A program made the translations under genes and the position numbers. A stretch of 64,000 bases of DNA, from positions 23,612 to 87,611 of the forward strand of contig JBNKVM010000074.1 of the NCBI GenBank assembly GCA_050299175.1. The letters run 5' to 3'. Each line of letters begins with the position of its first letter. Positions within the stretch are counted from its first letter, which is position 1. Source of the stretch: JAPHTQ01 sp050299175 (GTDB lineage Bacteria; Pseudomonadota; Gammaproteobacteria; Thiohalomonadales; Thiohalomonadaceae). The notes beneath the pieces were generated by a model. It did not search any database and was not told the origin of the DNA. It saw nothing but the letters and a program-made list of their open reading frames with translations. Shown piece by piece: positions 8,869 through 17,583 of this stretch.

Positions 8869-9654
8869 ATGTTTCGCACCACCCTGGCCATCATCCTTTT
8901 ACTGCCGACGTTACTTCAGGCATCAACCACGCTTACCGATCACGGTGCGCCTGCGCTGACCTATCGCGTGGCTACCATGGCGGTATTAAGGGAAAAACCG
9001 GATGGTCGCATTGTGGACATCTGGGACAGCGGCAGACTGTTCACATCAAATGTAGCAGAGGGCGGATGGGTCCGCGTGACCGGATATTTCCCGCAGGATC
9101 AGTGGCAACCGATAGCGGCTCCACTCTGGATAGATGCCCGCTACATCCAGGCGACCTATACCGACAAGGATCATCCTCCGCCGTCCAATCGACCGGATGG
9201 CATCGTGCGCTACGTCGAGGTCAACAAATCCACTTTCGAACTGAAAGTTATCGAAGAGCGACAGCATCAGAAAAAGGTGCTGTTTAAAACCCGTGTCGCA
9301 CTGGGTATGGACCGCTGCCTGCCTGAAGAGAAAGGGGGCAGGTGTTACTACACCGAACCGGGTGAGTATCAGGTGCGATGGAAAGTGCACGATCCCGACG
9401 GCATCGAGTGGTGTATCCCCAAAAGTATGGAGAAGGAGTATCCCCGTAGCATTGCCAGTGGCAAGCGCTGCTTCCGTGGCGCAATCGGCTCCTATGCTCT
9501 CAATATCGGCAAGACCTACGCCATCCACGGTACCAGTAATCCATCCAGCCTCGGCAAACGGGTCTCCCACGGTTGCGTGCGTACGGCTAACCGCGCGGTG
9601 AAACTGATCTACGACCTACTGGATATCGGTGACCGGGTAGTCATCTACGAATGA
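8869..9654 (+). CDS. Secreted L,D-transpeptidase
   Basis: 261-residue YkuD-family protein with a signal peptide over about residues 1 to 19. A beta-rich region with an SH3-like look follows (about 28 to 105: VATMAVLREKPDGRIV ... DARYIQATY). The transpeptidase domain ends in AIHGTSNPSSLGKRVSHGCVRTANRAV with catalytic Cys in SHGCVRT. Predicted to act in the periplasm on peptidoglycan crosslinks. Extra Cys residues (DRCLPEEKGGRCYY, WCIPK, KRCFRG) may form disulfides. A predicted outer-membrane protein gene follows 45 bases downstream on the same strand. Confidence 0.85.
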   Translation: MFRTTLAIILLLPTLLQASTTLTDHGAPALTYRVATMAVLREKPDGRIVDIWDSGRLFTSNVAEGGWVRVTGYFPQDQWQPIAAPLWIDARYIQATYTDKDHPPPSNRPDGIVRYVEVNKSTFELKVIEERQHQKKVLFKTRVALGMDRCLPEEKGGRCYYTEPGEYQVRWKVHDPDGIEWCIPKSMEKEYPRSIASGKRCFRGAIGSYALNIGKTYAIHGTSNPSSLGKRVSHGCVRTANRAVKLIYDLLDIGDRVVIYE

Positions 9655-9699
9655 CACGAGGATAATGGACCGACGTCATCCATAGTAAAGGATTGCCCG

Positions 9700-10953
9700 A
9701 TGTCCTGGCGCACCACCACCCTCCTCACGCTTTTACTCACCAGCAGTACCGCCATTGCAAAACCGCTGTGGGATGTACCAGAGCGTCGCAAGGATCCATT
9801 CCCCACCGAAGAGGCACATATGCTGGTGCCTCTGCCCTATAGCATGCCGGGGATCGGCGAAGGCTACTTCCTCATGGGCTATCTCTCCAACGTGTTCGAC
9901 AGCACCTTCGACGCCGCTCTGGTGCTGACCCAGGGAGATGCCACCGGGACGGTGACACAGCTGGATGAAATCCCGTTAATTGAGGATCGCCTACACCTGA
10001 AATTGATGGACATGGACATCAACAAGGCCACGGTCAGTGACTACGAGTCTCGTGGCATGGATAGTGGCAGCACTTACAATTTGGTCGAAGTATCCGGGGT
10101 ACGCCAGCAGAGCACTGAACTGACCTGGAGCATGTGGCAGCGGCGCGTGGCATTCATGGCTCGCTACAAGTCGAATGCCAACGACGTTGAGGCGTTACGC
10201 GACTCTGGCGGCACCCTGCTCGCCAGTTACAATCCGCCCGTACATAGCGAAGGACTCAATCGCAGTATTGGCGCCATGCTCGATCTCACCGATGACTACC
10301 AGGACCCGCGTGAAGGCCTGCGCCTGCGCCTCGATGTCGCCGATCACCCGGCGCATAAAAACAGCGATCCCGATTTTTTCGTCATCGACTACAGCCTGCT
10401 CTACTACCAGCCGTTCAACGGCAGTGACACATTGGTATTCAACTTCTTCCGCTCCGATGCACACGTACGCGATAGTGGTGCAACCGACCCGACAGTCATC
10501 GTGGCAGAGATGGGAGGATCGGCCTGTGCGCCGAGCAATACCGCCTGCCTCAATGCAGAATTACAGCGGGTCAACAACATCATTGCAGCCAACCGCTACG
10601 GTACTGCCACTCCTCTCGGTGGTACCGATCGCCTGCGCAGTTATGCCGACGGACGCTTTTCTGGTGCCCACACCGAGTTCATCGGTATCGAACTACGCAG
10701 TAACTTCGTTGAAGATGCAGAACCGTTTGATTACTTTATCTGGAAGGATATTCGCACCAGCATCCAGCTCGCTGTCTTTGCCGAGGTAGGAACGGTTGCC
10801 GAAACACGTGATGACCTGTGGAAAGAAACACGCAGCAGCATCGGTATCGGCGCACGTCTGGTAACCGCATCGGGCAGTGTCTATCGCGCTGACTGGGCGA
10901 CGGGGGAGGAAGGTTCGGAATTCAGTGTCTTCTTTTTCTATCCCTGGCAATGA
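9700..10953 (+). CDS. Predicted outer-membrane beta-barrel protein, unknown role
   Basis: 417 residues with signal peptide (residues 1 to 20, ending STAIA). The rest alternates amphipathic strands with charged loops (TELTWSMWQRRVAFMARYKSN, LRLRLDVADHP, DTLVFNFFRSD, TSIQLAVFAEVGTVAE, FSVFFFYPWQ). The pattern resembles Omp85/BamA-type surface-antigen barrels without POTRA domains, but this is an impression, not a match. It shares an operon direction with the secreted L,D-transpeptidase, so an envelope role is likely. Confidence 0.6.
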   Translation: MSWRTTTLLTLLLTSSTAIAKPLWDVPERRKDPFPTEEAHMLVPLPYSMPGIGEGYFLMGYLSNVFDSTFDAALVLTQGDATGTVTQLDEIPLIEDRLHLKLMDMDINKATVSDYESRGMDSGSTYNLVEVSGVRQQSTELTWSMWQRRVAFMARYKSNANDVEALRDSGGTLLASYNPPVHSEGLNRSIGAMLDLTDDYQDPREGLRLRLDVADHPAHKNSDPDFFVIDYSLLYYQPFNGSDTLVFNFFRSDAHVRDSGATDPTVIVAEMGGSACAPSNTACLNAELQRVNNIIAANRYGTATPLGGTDRLRSYADGRFSGAHTEFIGIELRSNFVEDAEPFDYFIWKDIRTSIQLAVFAEVGTVAETRDDLWKETRSSIGIGARLVTASGSVYRADWATGEEGSEFSVFFFYPWQ

Positions 10954-10986
10954 AAAACCCTTCCCGGTTTCCCCGAGAAGGGTTTT
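10954..10986. terminator. Bidirectional rho-independent terminator
   Basis: AAAACCCTTC and GAAGGGTTTT arms around a short GC-rich loop, flanked by A and T runs. It ends the outer-membrane protein gene on plus and the multihaem cytochrome gene on minus. Confidence 0.85.
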
Positions 10987-10998
10987 CTGGACGATTCG

Positions 10999-12351
10999 CT
11001 AGTCATCGTCATCCTCGTATTCATGCTCTCCCCACTCCCGTTCGCGAAAGTAGAATGTAGAATCACCGTTACTGCGTTGTTCAAAGCGCTTCTGTCGCCA
11101 GATGCGCTCCGCCTCGTGTTCGTTACCGCTACGATGACACTCCACGCAGTTCCCAAAATCACGAATCCCCTCTTCCAGGTGTTCGCCGCGAATACGACGC
11201 GGTGAGTGTTCGTGACAGCTATAGCAGGTGTACTTGCTGTAATCGCCGTTCTCATGACAGGTATCGCAGTCATCCCGATGATGTCGGTCAAAGCGGAAAT
11301 ACTTGTCGTGTTTGAACGTCGCCGGTTTCCATTCTTCCTGGCTATGACATTCGCCACAACTCCGTTTGGTTGAGCGGTGCAATGAATCGCGAGGCGACTC
11401 GTGACAGGTCTGGCACTGCTTCAATTCCGCAGGCGGCAGCTTCGAGTGTTTAAAGTCGACCTCATCCCACTCTTTATAGTTGTGGCAACTGTCGCAATTC
11501 TCCTTGAACTGTCGATGGCGCTTGTCGTCCGGTTTGCTATGGCAGTCCAGACATTGTGCAAGCTCCGCAGGTGCTAACTTTTCGTGCTTAAAGTCGACCG
11601 CTTCCCAATCCTTATAACCATGGCAGCTGTTGCAGTTCTCCCTGAATTTACGATGACGCTTGTCATCCGGTTTATCATGACAGTTCAGGCACTGCTTTAA
11701 CTCAGCAACGGGCAGCTTTTTGTGCTCAAACAGGGCAGGTTCCCAAGCTTCGTAGCCGTGACAACTGGCGCAGTTAATCGTCTTGAATCTACGGTGCTTG
11801 TCGTCGCGTGGCACATCGTGGCAGCTGTCGCACTGATCCAGTACCCCAGGTTTCAATGTTTTGTGACTAAATGTTGTTTCCTTCCATTCATCCTGGGTAT
11901 GGCATTGACTACATTCCGCTTCGAATTTACGGTGCAGCTTGTCCTTTGGTTTATCGTGGCAACTGTTGCACTGCTTCTGTAGATCTTTATCTAGCAGATT
12001 ATGGGAGAAACGGTTGATTGGACGGAAAGGTTGCACGCCTTTGTGATCGCTATGACAAGCAACACAGTCGCTCTCAATCAACTGCTGGTGAAAGCGTACT
12101 TTCTTTTCACCGACGATAGGCGCGCCTTTGGTGGTTCGCAGGCCAATCTCGTCGACCTTGTGGCAATCAATACACTTTTCAGGCGTCGCACCCAGAAACG
12201 GGGTATGGCAGGCAAAACAATCGGTCGCTATCTCACTGTGCGCCGGGATAGGCATACCGGGAGTAATCATGTGCTCAGGAGTGTGCACTGTCTTCATTAG
12301 GGTATAGGCGAGCCCGAGACCAACGACAAGCAGAAGGATATGCGTCTTCAT
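10999..12351 (-). CDS. 16-haem c-type cytochrome with tandem dihaem repeats
   Basis: 450-residue exported cytochrome with 16 CXXCH motifs, counted by eye. An uncleaved signal or membrane anchor (MKTHILLLVVGLGLAYTLM) precedes. Motifs 4 to 13 fall in a tandem repeat of about 46 residues, each unit carrying two CXXCH and phrases such as DKPDDKRHRKF and WEAVDFKHEKL. The tail is acidic (EHEYEDDDD). The start at 12351 overlaps the stop of the upstream cytochrome b-like gene as ATGA, so they are translationally coupled. An ATG two codons earlier is also possible. Role inferred: electron wire between a membrane quinone-linked cytochrome b and periplasmic or outer partners; the acceptor is unknown. 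Confidence 0.88.
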   Translation of the reverse strand: MKTHILLLVVGLGLAYTLMKTVHTPEHMITPGMPIPAHSEIATDCFACHTPFLGATPEKCIDCHKVDEIGLRTTKGAPIVGEKKVRFHQQLIESDCVACHSDHKGVQPFRPINRFSHNLLDKDLQKQCNSCHDKPKDKLHRKFEAECSQCHTQDEWKETTFSHKTLKPGVLDQCDSCHDVPRDDKHRRFKTINCASCHGYEAWEPALFEHKKLPVAELKQCLNCHDKPDDKRHRKFRENCNSCHGYKDWEAVDFKHEKLAPAELAQCLDCHSKPDDKRHRQFKENCDSCHNYKEWDEVDFKHSKLPPAELKQCQTCHESPRDSLHRSTKRSCGECHSQEEWKPATFKHDKYFRFDRHHRDDCDTCHENGDYSKYTCYSCHEHSPRRIRGEHLEEGIRDFGNCVECHRSGNEHEAERIWRQKRFEQRSNGDSTFYFREREWGEHEYEDDDD

Positions 12352-12926
12352 TTCCATTCCCAGAAGAGCAGGATGCTGATGATGTGAGTCAGGCCAAGTA
12401 CGGCAAAGGCGAGGCTGATGGGCATATGGATGACACGCCACTTATCCATCAGCTCATAGGTGTTGGCATCCCAGAAAAGTTTCTTCTCCAGCTCCTCTCC
12501 GCTGAGGCCCTGTTCCCTGTATACGGCCTGTTTCTCGTTCAGGAAACTGCGTGAACGCTCCAGCAGATACTTGCCTGTCATACCACTGATCAGATTGAGC
12601 ACCATGGCGAGTAGTGCCAGCCAGGGCAGAACGGCATAAATGTGAATACCCGCATGCACCAGTATCATCAGGCCCCCCAGCCAGGTCAGGGATTCGTGCA
12701 GGGTCAACATTCGCTTTGGCGTGCTGAACTGGATTATGTGGCGCTTGCGCAGCGAATAAATAAAGGAGACCAGAATAAGGATGGTGCCCGGAATACCCAG
12801 ATAGCGTCCGATCCAGACAAGGTCGAACTGATGCAACAGAGCGTCGCTGACAATCGTCGCCAAAATTAGCGAACCCAGCAGCAGGAAAAACGGAACAACT
12901 TCTCTACTGAATAGCGAGCGATGCAT
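12348..12926 (-). CDS. Four-helix membrane cytochrome b-like protein
   Basis: 192 residues with predicted membrane segments near 11 to 30, 38 to 58, 76 to 118 and 165 to 190. Candidate haem-ligand histidines are in LTLHESLTW, ILVHAGIHIYAV, RVIHMPISL and LTHIISIL, the spacing of a dihaem cytochrome b. The gene overlaps the 16-haem cytochrome start by 4 bases. The pair resembles quinol-oxidising modules where a cytochrome b passes electrons to multihaem cytochrome c. Haem binding is inferred from the histidines only. Confidence 0.65.
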   Translation of the reverse strand: MHRSLFSREVVPFFLLLGSLILATIVSDALLHQFDLVWIGRYLGIPGTILILVSFIYSLRKRHIIQFSTPKRMLTLHESLTWLGGLMILVHAGIHIYAVLPWLALLAMVLNLISGMTGKYLLERSRSFLNEKQAVYREQGLSGEELEKKLFWDANTYELMDKWRVIHMPISLAFAVLGLTHIISILLFWEWK

Positions 12927-13077
12927 GACGGCCCTCCACCGCGGCCGGCTGGTTCAAGTCCACACGAACTATACGGGCGTTATATTAACGGAAGCTGAAA
13001 TAGGTAAAAAGCGGAGCTGCAGTGAGGGCACATGCACACCTCGCCGCAGAGACAGATATAAACCTGAGAATGGAATA

Positions 13078-13560
13078 CTATCGCTCGTGGCTTCTTCTAT
13101 CTCCACCGAGCCTTCGCTCACCCAACTCACCCCAACAGCGCCAAAGACCAAACGCATAGGAAAAACCGATCAGGCTGACAATCATTGAGCTCCAAAGCAA
13201 AAAACTATCGGCCATTTCCGGCATGAGGTAGTAAACAGGGATAGCGCCTAAGCCGCGAACGAGGTAAATCCCCGTGACAGCGATCAACACGGGACGAAGT
13301 AGCGGCAATCTTCGCATAAGCCCTGCCCCGGAGAAGGCATAAAGCGCCCAGGCCGTCAGTATGAGGGCAATGACGAATGTCACGATGGCAGGGACGGGTG
13401 AACCACTCTCAGCCATCACCGCCATCGCCTCCCCCGCGCCAAAGAAGCGATACCAGGCGGGACCACCGATAATAATCAAAATGTGCAAAAGCGCGGCAAC
13501 TGCGCTCAATGCACCAGCAAAAAAAAGGAACGGCTCTGTCTTCTTCGAAAAGATTTTCAT
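13078..13560 (-). CDS. Small four-helix membrane protein, unknown
   Basis: 160 residues, start at 13560 chosen for a strong AGGAGG run just upstream rather than an in-frame start 11 codons earlier. Hydrophobic segments lie about 10 to 30, 55 to 77, 88 to 108 and 122 to 145. The C-terminus is basic (ERRLGGDRRSHER). I do not recognise a family. It lies about 150 bases upstream of the cytochrome b-like gene on the same strand. The gap holds no gene. Confidence 0.6.
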   Translation of the reverse strand: MKIFSKKTEPFLFFAGALSAVAALLHILIIIGGPAWYRFFGAGEAMAVMAESGSPVPAIVTFVIALILTAWALYAFSGAGLMRRLPLLRPVLIAVTGIYLVRGLGAIPVYYLMPEMADSFLLWSSMIVSLIGFSYAFGLWRCWGELGERRLGGDRRSHER

Positions 13561-13756
13561 CTTTCCCCCTCCTGATTCACCGGATGTGCTCAAGCATCAA
13601 AAACCGCACTATGGGATGACGTAAAAGACAACACGTAACTGAAACTCCGTTATGCCACTCAAACTACCGGGCAAACGTTACAGCAGTCACAATCCGGACA
13701 TCTTTTCGAACATCAGGATGAGAGCAGTCAAAACTATTCCTGAAGAGAAAAACGAT

Positions 13757-14200
13757 TTAGTTCTTTTTCCGCCATGCCTGCAATAACAGTTGCTGCCAAC
13801 CATTCCGGCGGTAGAAATTCAGCGCGGGCTGGTTCTGCATATCGGCCAATAGTTGTAACCGGGTGGCCCCCTGCTCCTTGGCCCATATTTCGATCGCATT
13901 GAGCAGTTGTTTGCCGACACCCTTATTACGGTATTGATGGTCGATCACGACATCTTCGACCCAGGCAGAATAGGCCCCTTCGGCGGTAGAGATCACCAGT
14001 TGCGCGCTACACATGCCGATAGCTTTATTCCTGTCTCTGGCAACCAACACGCAGGAACGCGCATCAGCAATAAGTTGTTGCAGGGCACGCTCCGTTTTTT
14101 GTGCATCGAAGTAAAAATCCGCTTCGATGTCGAAGAGTTGCTGAAGCAGTTTGCCTAGTGCGGGAATATCGCTGTGCGTAGCAGATTCGATATTCAGCAT
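13757..14200 (-). CDS. GNAT-family N-acetyltransferase
   Basis: 147-residue acetyltransferase-fold protein. The acetyl-CoA loop is VIDHQYRNKGVGKQLLNAIE, with strands AYSAWVEDVVI before and ALNFYRRNGW at the C-terminus, all typical of GNAT enzymes. The substrate cannot be told. Its ATG overlaps the apbE stop (TAATG), so the two are one transcript. Confidence 0.83.
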   Translation of the reverse strand: MLNIESATHSDIPALGKLLQQLFDIEADFYFDAQKTERALQQLIADARSCVLVARDRNKAIGMCSAQLVISTAEGAYSAWVEDVVIDHQYRNKGVGKQLLNAIEIWAKEQGATRLQLLADMQNQPALNFYRRNGWQQLLLQAWRKKN

Positions 14201-15237
14201 TACAGTGGATCACTAATTCGAATATCGGAGGGTGGCGCTTCCTGGAACTGCACTCGTTTCTGCATCGCCGAGTTCATATAGACCACGCCGACATCATCCA
14301 CCAGCATGACATATTTAATCCCCATCTGTTTGGCGATGCGGTGCCACTCTTTGGGTCCGGCGACAACCAGTGCCGTGGCAGCGGCGTCTGCCACTGCGCC
14401 GTTGTCATGGATCACAGTGACCGAAGTAACACCATCTACGGGCATGCCGGTTCGCGGATCGAGAATATGGGCATAATGCACACCTTCATATTCGCGGTAG
14501 CGTTCGTAGTTACCTGAGGTGAAAACCGATTCATCACCGCTCACCTCCAGTGAGGCCAATACACCCTGTCCCTGAGGATGCCGGATGCCGACACGCCACG
14601 GCTTGCCGTTTTTGCTGCCAATGGCACGGAGGTCTCCACCAGCATTGACGATAGCGTTGTTGATACCAAACTCCCGTAGCCGCTGGATAGCAAGATCGAT
14701 CGCATAACCCTTGGCGAAAGCACCGAAGTCAAGCTGAACGGCTTTGTTACGACTGGTGAGGATATCGCCGTTAAGGGTAATGTCATCCATACGCGGCGCT
14801 GCTTTGACCCACTTTTCAATCTCAGTTTTTGGCGGCGGCGGACCGTTGGGACGTCCATCACTCTGAAATCCCCACAAATTCAACAGGCCCCCAATCGCCG
14901 GATCGAACAGACCATCGCTCTGATCAGATAGCCGGGTCGATTGCTCAATGATGGGAATTAAAGAAGGAATGACCTTGGCCGGTTTACCCTCGGCAATAGC
15001 CTTGTTGATGTCAACCAGCGGGCCCGGTTTCCAGGCGTGCCAGTCGTGATGCATCTGCTGGAAATCCTGGGTGATGGTCGCAACGGCTTTTTGCTGCTTC
15101 TCCTTGTCAGTGCCGAACAAGGTGACATCCACCAGGGTACCGAAGACAAAGATCTGATACTGCGCGCTCTGCGGTGGCGCATTACAGGCACTCAGAAGAA
15201 ACAGGAATAACAGGGTAAACAGCTTGATTCTTGGCAT
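14200..15237 (-). CDS. apbE: FAD:protein FMN transferase ApbE (lipoprotein)
   Basis: 345-residue lipoprotein (lipobox LSAC after a hydrophobic N-terminus) that covalently attaches FMN to target threonines in Na+-NQR, Rnf and related proteins. Recognisable blocks are SDGLFDPAIGGLLNLWGF, DFGAFAKGYAIDLA, NAGGDLRAIG and the C-terminal GAVADAAATALVVAG. No Rnf or NQR gene is in the window. Its position beside the nif cluster is suggestive, since Rnf feeds electrons to nitrogenase in some diazotrophs, but that link is inference. Confidence 0.9.
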   Translation of the reverse strand: MPRIKLFTLLFLFLLSACNAPPQSAQYQIFVFGTLVDVTLFGTDKEKQQKAVATITQDFQQMHHDWHAWKPGPLVDINKAIAEGKPAKVIPSLIPIIEQSTRLSDQSDGLFDPAIGGLLNLWGFQSDGRPNGPPPPKTEIEKWVKAAPRMDDITLNGDILTSRNKAVQLDFGAFAKGYAIDLAIQRLREFGINNAIVNAGGDLRAIGSKNGKPWRVGIRHPQGQGVLASLEVSGDESVFTSGNYERYREYEGVHYAHILDPRTGMPVDGVTSVTVIHDNGAVADAAATALVVAGPKEWHRIAKQMGIKYVMLVDDVGVVYMNSAMQKRVQFQEAPPSDIRISDPL

Positions 15238-15407
15238 GACGGTTCCGTATGCGGTGCAGCGGTCTATTCAGAAAAGCATTTCCCGCCCGCAGGTGGCAGG
15301 ATTGTCTGAAAGACATGATACGCCATCTACCATTCCAGCACACGCCTGTAACGGCTCAGAATCCAGAGTTAAGCTGACCTGCAAGGGTATAACTAATTCG
15401 GCAGCTT

Positions 15408-16184
15408 TTACGCCAGCTTTAGGTTTTTTCTACCCTTGGGTTGCACGGTTGCTTCCGCACGAGTGAGATCGATGACGCGCCAGGAGAGCGCCTCGCTCAA
15501 GCTTTGTGCACCATTACCTTCGGCGATAAGGGTGGTGAGCATATCGGCATCGTCGATCTGGCTGCCGATGAGATAGTCGACACCGAAGTCGCGCCATTCG
15601 TCAAGCCAGGGGGTTTCAGCACCATAGAGTACCACTGTAGCTTCTTCGGAAAGCTCGAGCAGCCTCGGCAGGGTTTTATCGGCCACGGTCTCAGCTGGCA
15701 GGAAGACCCATTCCGCCTTACGTAGCAGATGTGGGGCGTGTGGTGGGATCGCCGCCGGGAGTTCCAGGGAAGCGACTGAGCCCTCCTTGAAATAGCCTGC
15801 ACCATTTCCGGCCACGACTACCCGCTTGCCCTTAACCAACGGACGGAACCACTCGAAGCCTGCCTGCAGTGCCTGGCGTCCTTTGAACAGACCACCTTCA
15901 CGATAGACCATGTCGGCCTCACGATTGATAGCACTATTCACCGCGGCCAGGCCGATAGATGCCTGATGGTGATCCCATTTGCGCAACCACAAGGCCAGTT
16001 CAGCCAGTGAACGCCCTTTAAGAGGTAGTCCCTCACCCGGCTCACTTTGCGGACGGGTAACGGCCATACCGACAGAACCGGCACGACAGACTGTCCAGTT
16101 CCAACCAACGAGAAGCTGCTCGACCTCCGTTTCCAGCTTGGCGTAGTCAAGCAACAGATCGTACAGCTCCTCGTGGCGGTTCAT
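15408..16184 (-). CDS. DUF364/DUF4213-type protein, last gene of nifE operon
   Basis: 258 residues with a Rossmann-like C-terminal half (KRVVVAGNGAGYF, EWVFLPAETVADKTL, ATVVLYGAETPWLDEW) and an N-terminal helical part. It resembles DUF364 proteins proposed to bind metals or chelates. Family members recur in nif clusters, and here it follows the [2Fe-2S] ferredoxin by 11 bases. AGGAG lies just before the start. A role in metal handling for nitrogenase cofactor assembly is a reasonable guess, not shown. The 170 bases downstream to apbE hold no gene. Confidence 0.7.
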   Translation of the reverse strand: MNRHEELYDLLLDYAKLETEVEQLLVGWNWTVCRAGSVGMAVTRPQSEPGEGLPLKGRSLAELALWLRKWDHHQASIGLAAVNSAINREADMVYREGGLFKGRQALQAGFEWFRPLVKGKRVVVAGNGAGYFKEGSVASLELPAAIPPHAPHLLRKAEWVFLPAETVADKTLPRLLELSEEATVVLYGAETPWLDEWRDFGVDYLIGSQIDDADMLTTLIAEGNGAQSLSEALSWRVIDLTRAEATVQPKGRKNLKLA

Positions 16185-16195
16185 AAGGACAACTC

Positions 16196-16522
16196 CTAAC
16201 TCCAGATATCAGCGGGGGCCAGCAGACGTTCCACCGGCTCACCACCAAGCAGATGTTTTTCGATGATTTCGTTGACGTCTTCCTTTTTCACGCCCGTGTA
16301 CATCACACCTTCCGGATAGACCAGCAGGTTCGGTCCCAGATCACATGGACCCAGACAACCACTGCTGGTCACGGCGATCCTGCCGAACAGGCCTCGTTTT
16401 TCCATTTCTGCCCAGAAGGTCTCCCCTACTGCAGCACAACCTTTCTCACTGCATGAGCCGCGCGGATGACCGGGCGGACGTCCCTGAGTGCATACAAAAA
16501 CGTGTTTTTCGGGTTTAGCCAT
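16196..16522 (-). CDS. Thioredoxin-like [2Fe-2S] ferredoxin
   Basis: 108-residue ferredoxin. Cluster cysteines appear in FVCTQGRPPGHPRGSCSEKGC and SSGCLGPCDLGPN, the spacing of the thioredoxin-fold [2Fe-2S] group that includes the Azotobacter Shethna I protein. The start at 16522 has AAGGAG 6 bases before it; an in-frame upstream extension would run back into fdxB. It lies in the nifE operon just after fdxB. A likely role is electron delivery to or protection of nitrogenase components. Confidence 0.85.
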   Translation of the reverse strand: MAKPEKHVFVCTQGRPPGHPRGSCSEKGCAAVGETFWAEMEKRGLFGRIAVTSSGCLGPCDLGPNLLVYPEGVMYTGVKKEDVNEIIEKHLLGGEPVERLLAPADIWS

Positions 16523-16532
16523 CAAAATCTCC

Positions 16533-16829
16533 TTAAGCTGCCGCTGGTTCGTGAACGTGGCAGTTTTTCGGACAGACTTTTGAACAGGCCATGCAACCGA
16601 TACAGTCCATGGCATCAGCAACGGTCATCACCATTGCTACGTCATCGTCAAAATCGTCATCGTCGTCCATATCATCATCGAGTTCACGTTCAACCAGATC
16701 GAAAACGGTACGCGGGCAGACTTTGAAACAACGTCCACAACCGATACAGTTTGCCTGTTTCACCTCGATAATGAATTGCGGTGTCCAACTAGTACCGCCA
16801 CGAGTTACGCCAGTTATCATTTCACTCAT
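16533..16829 (-). CDS. fdxB: Nif-specific ferredoxin III
   Basis: 98-residue 2[4Fe-4S] ferredoxin with CIGCGRCFKVCPR and CIGCMACSKVCPK. Between them lies a long Asp-rich loop (about residues 50 to 62), a feature of FdxB-type proteins. It probably supplies low-potential electrons for FeMo-cofactor assembly or nitrogenase. It is downstream of the DUF269 and DUF683 genes, in the usual nif order. Confidence 0.9.
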   Translation of the reverse strand: MSEMITGVTRGGTSWTPQFIIEVKQANCIGCGRCFKVCPRTVFDLVERELDDDMDDDDDFDDDVAMVMTVADAMDCIGCMACSKVCPKNCHVHEPAAA

Positions 16830-16861
16830 GCTTACATCCTCAAGTAATAATAAAAAACGTT

Positions 16862-17068
16862 TTAACCTTTTGCTGCCTTGAGGCGCTTATTGGCCTCTTC
16901 CCAGGCTTTACATGCATCGACCGTACTCTGCGCCAGTTCAGGTAATTCGTGATAACCCGCCGGAATACGCTCTTCCACCAGATCGTGCACCTGCCCCGCC
17001 CATTCGCTGGCGATCCGCTTCAGTTTCTTGACCTCTTTCTCCAGTGCCTGAATCTCTTCGTCTGTCAT
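16862..17068 (-). CDS. DUF683 / CCE_0567-type small nif protein
   Basis: 68-residue helical protein rich in Lys and Glu (EKEVKKLKRIASEWAGQVHDLVEERIPAGYHELPELA). This is the DUF683 family found next to nifX-DUF269 genes; one member is a metal-binding dimer. Only 2 bases separate it from the DUF269 gene stop, so translation is likely coupled. Its precise job in nitrogen fixation is not established. Confidence 0.85.
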   Translation of the reverse strand: MTDEEIQALEKEVKKLKRIASEWAGQVHDLVEERIPAGYHELPELAQSTVDACKAWEEANKRLKAAKG

Positions 17069-17070
17069 GA

Positions 17071-17538
17071 TTAAAGTCCTGCTACGGTTGAGTGCTCGCC
17101 CACCAGTTCAAGGGCAATAGAAAGAATCTTGTCCGCCTCGTCCTTCATTTTCGACAGGCTGGCAAAACCGAATCGATGTACATCGCGCAGGGAGCGGTCA
17201 TGCACCACCAATTTGCCGACGGTGATAATGACACGTCCGAAACCTTCGTGGGTCAGATGCAAAAGCGGCACAGCCATCTTGCCGCATTCGCTTTCAATAA
17301 GGATAGAGATGGCATTGTAGTAAGCCTTCATGCGTGCGATCACGATTTCATCAGGGTCACCGATTACCGGCAGTTCACGCTTGCGTTCCTTGGTCAAGAC
17401 GAAAGGGTCGAGTATCTCCGCAGCACCCATTCCATCAAAGGTGTCATAGGTATCGATGGCACGCATCTGCTTGACCATTTCCTGCATAAAAACTGTTTCC
17501 AGTACCGGATCGTCCTGTGCTACTACCATATCGTTCAT
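17071..17538 (-). CDS. NifX-associated nitrogen fixation protein (DUF269)
   Basis: 155 residues matching the DUF269 family: FMQEMVKQMRAIDTYDTFDGM near the start, PVIGDPDEIVIARMKAYYNAI in the middle, and GRVIITVGKLVVHDRSLRDVHRFGF. The family is nearly always adjacent to nifX. It sits between nifX and the DUF683 gene. The function is not known beyond association with cofactor synthesis. Confidence 0.9.
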   Translation of the reverse strand: MNDMVVAQDDPVLETVFMQEMVKQMRAIDTYDTFDGMGAAEILDPFVLTKERKRELPVIGDPDEIVIARMKAYYNAISILIESECGKMAVPLLHLTHEGFGRVIITVGKLVVHDRSLRDVHRFGFASLSKMKDEADKILSIALELVGEHSTVAGL

Positions 17539-17583
17539 CGTTCTACCCTCTTTTCAAAATGTATCGGCACAATAAAGTACCCT

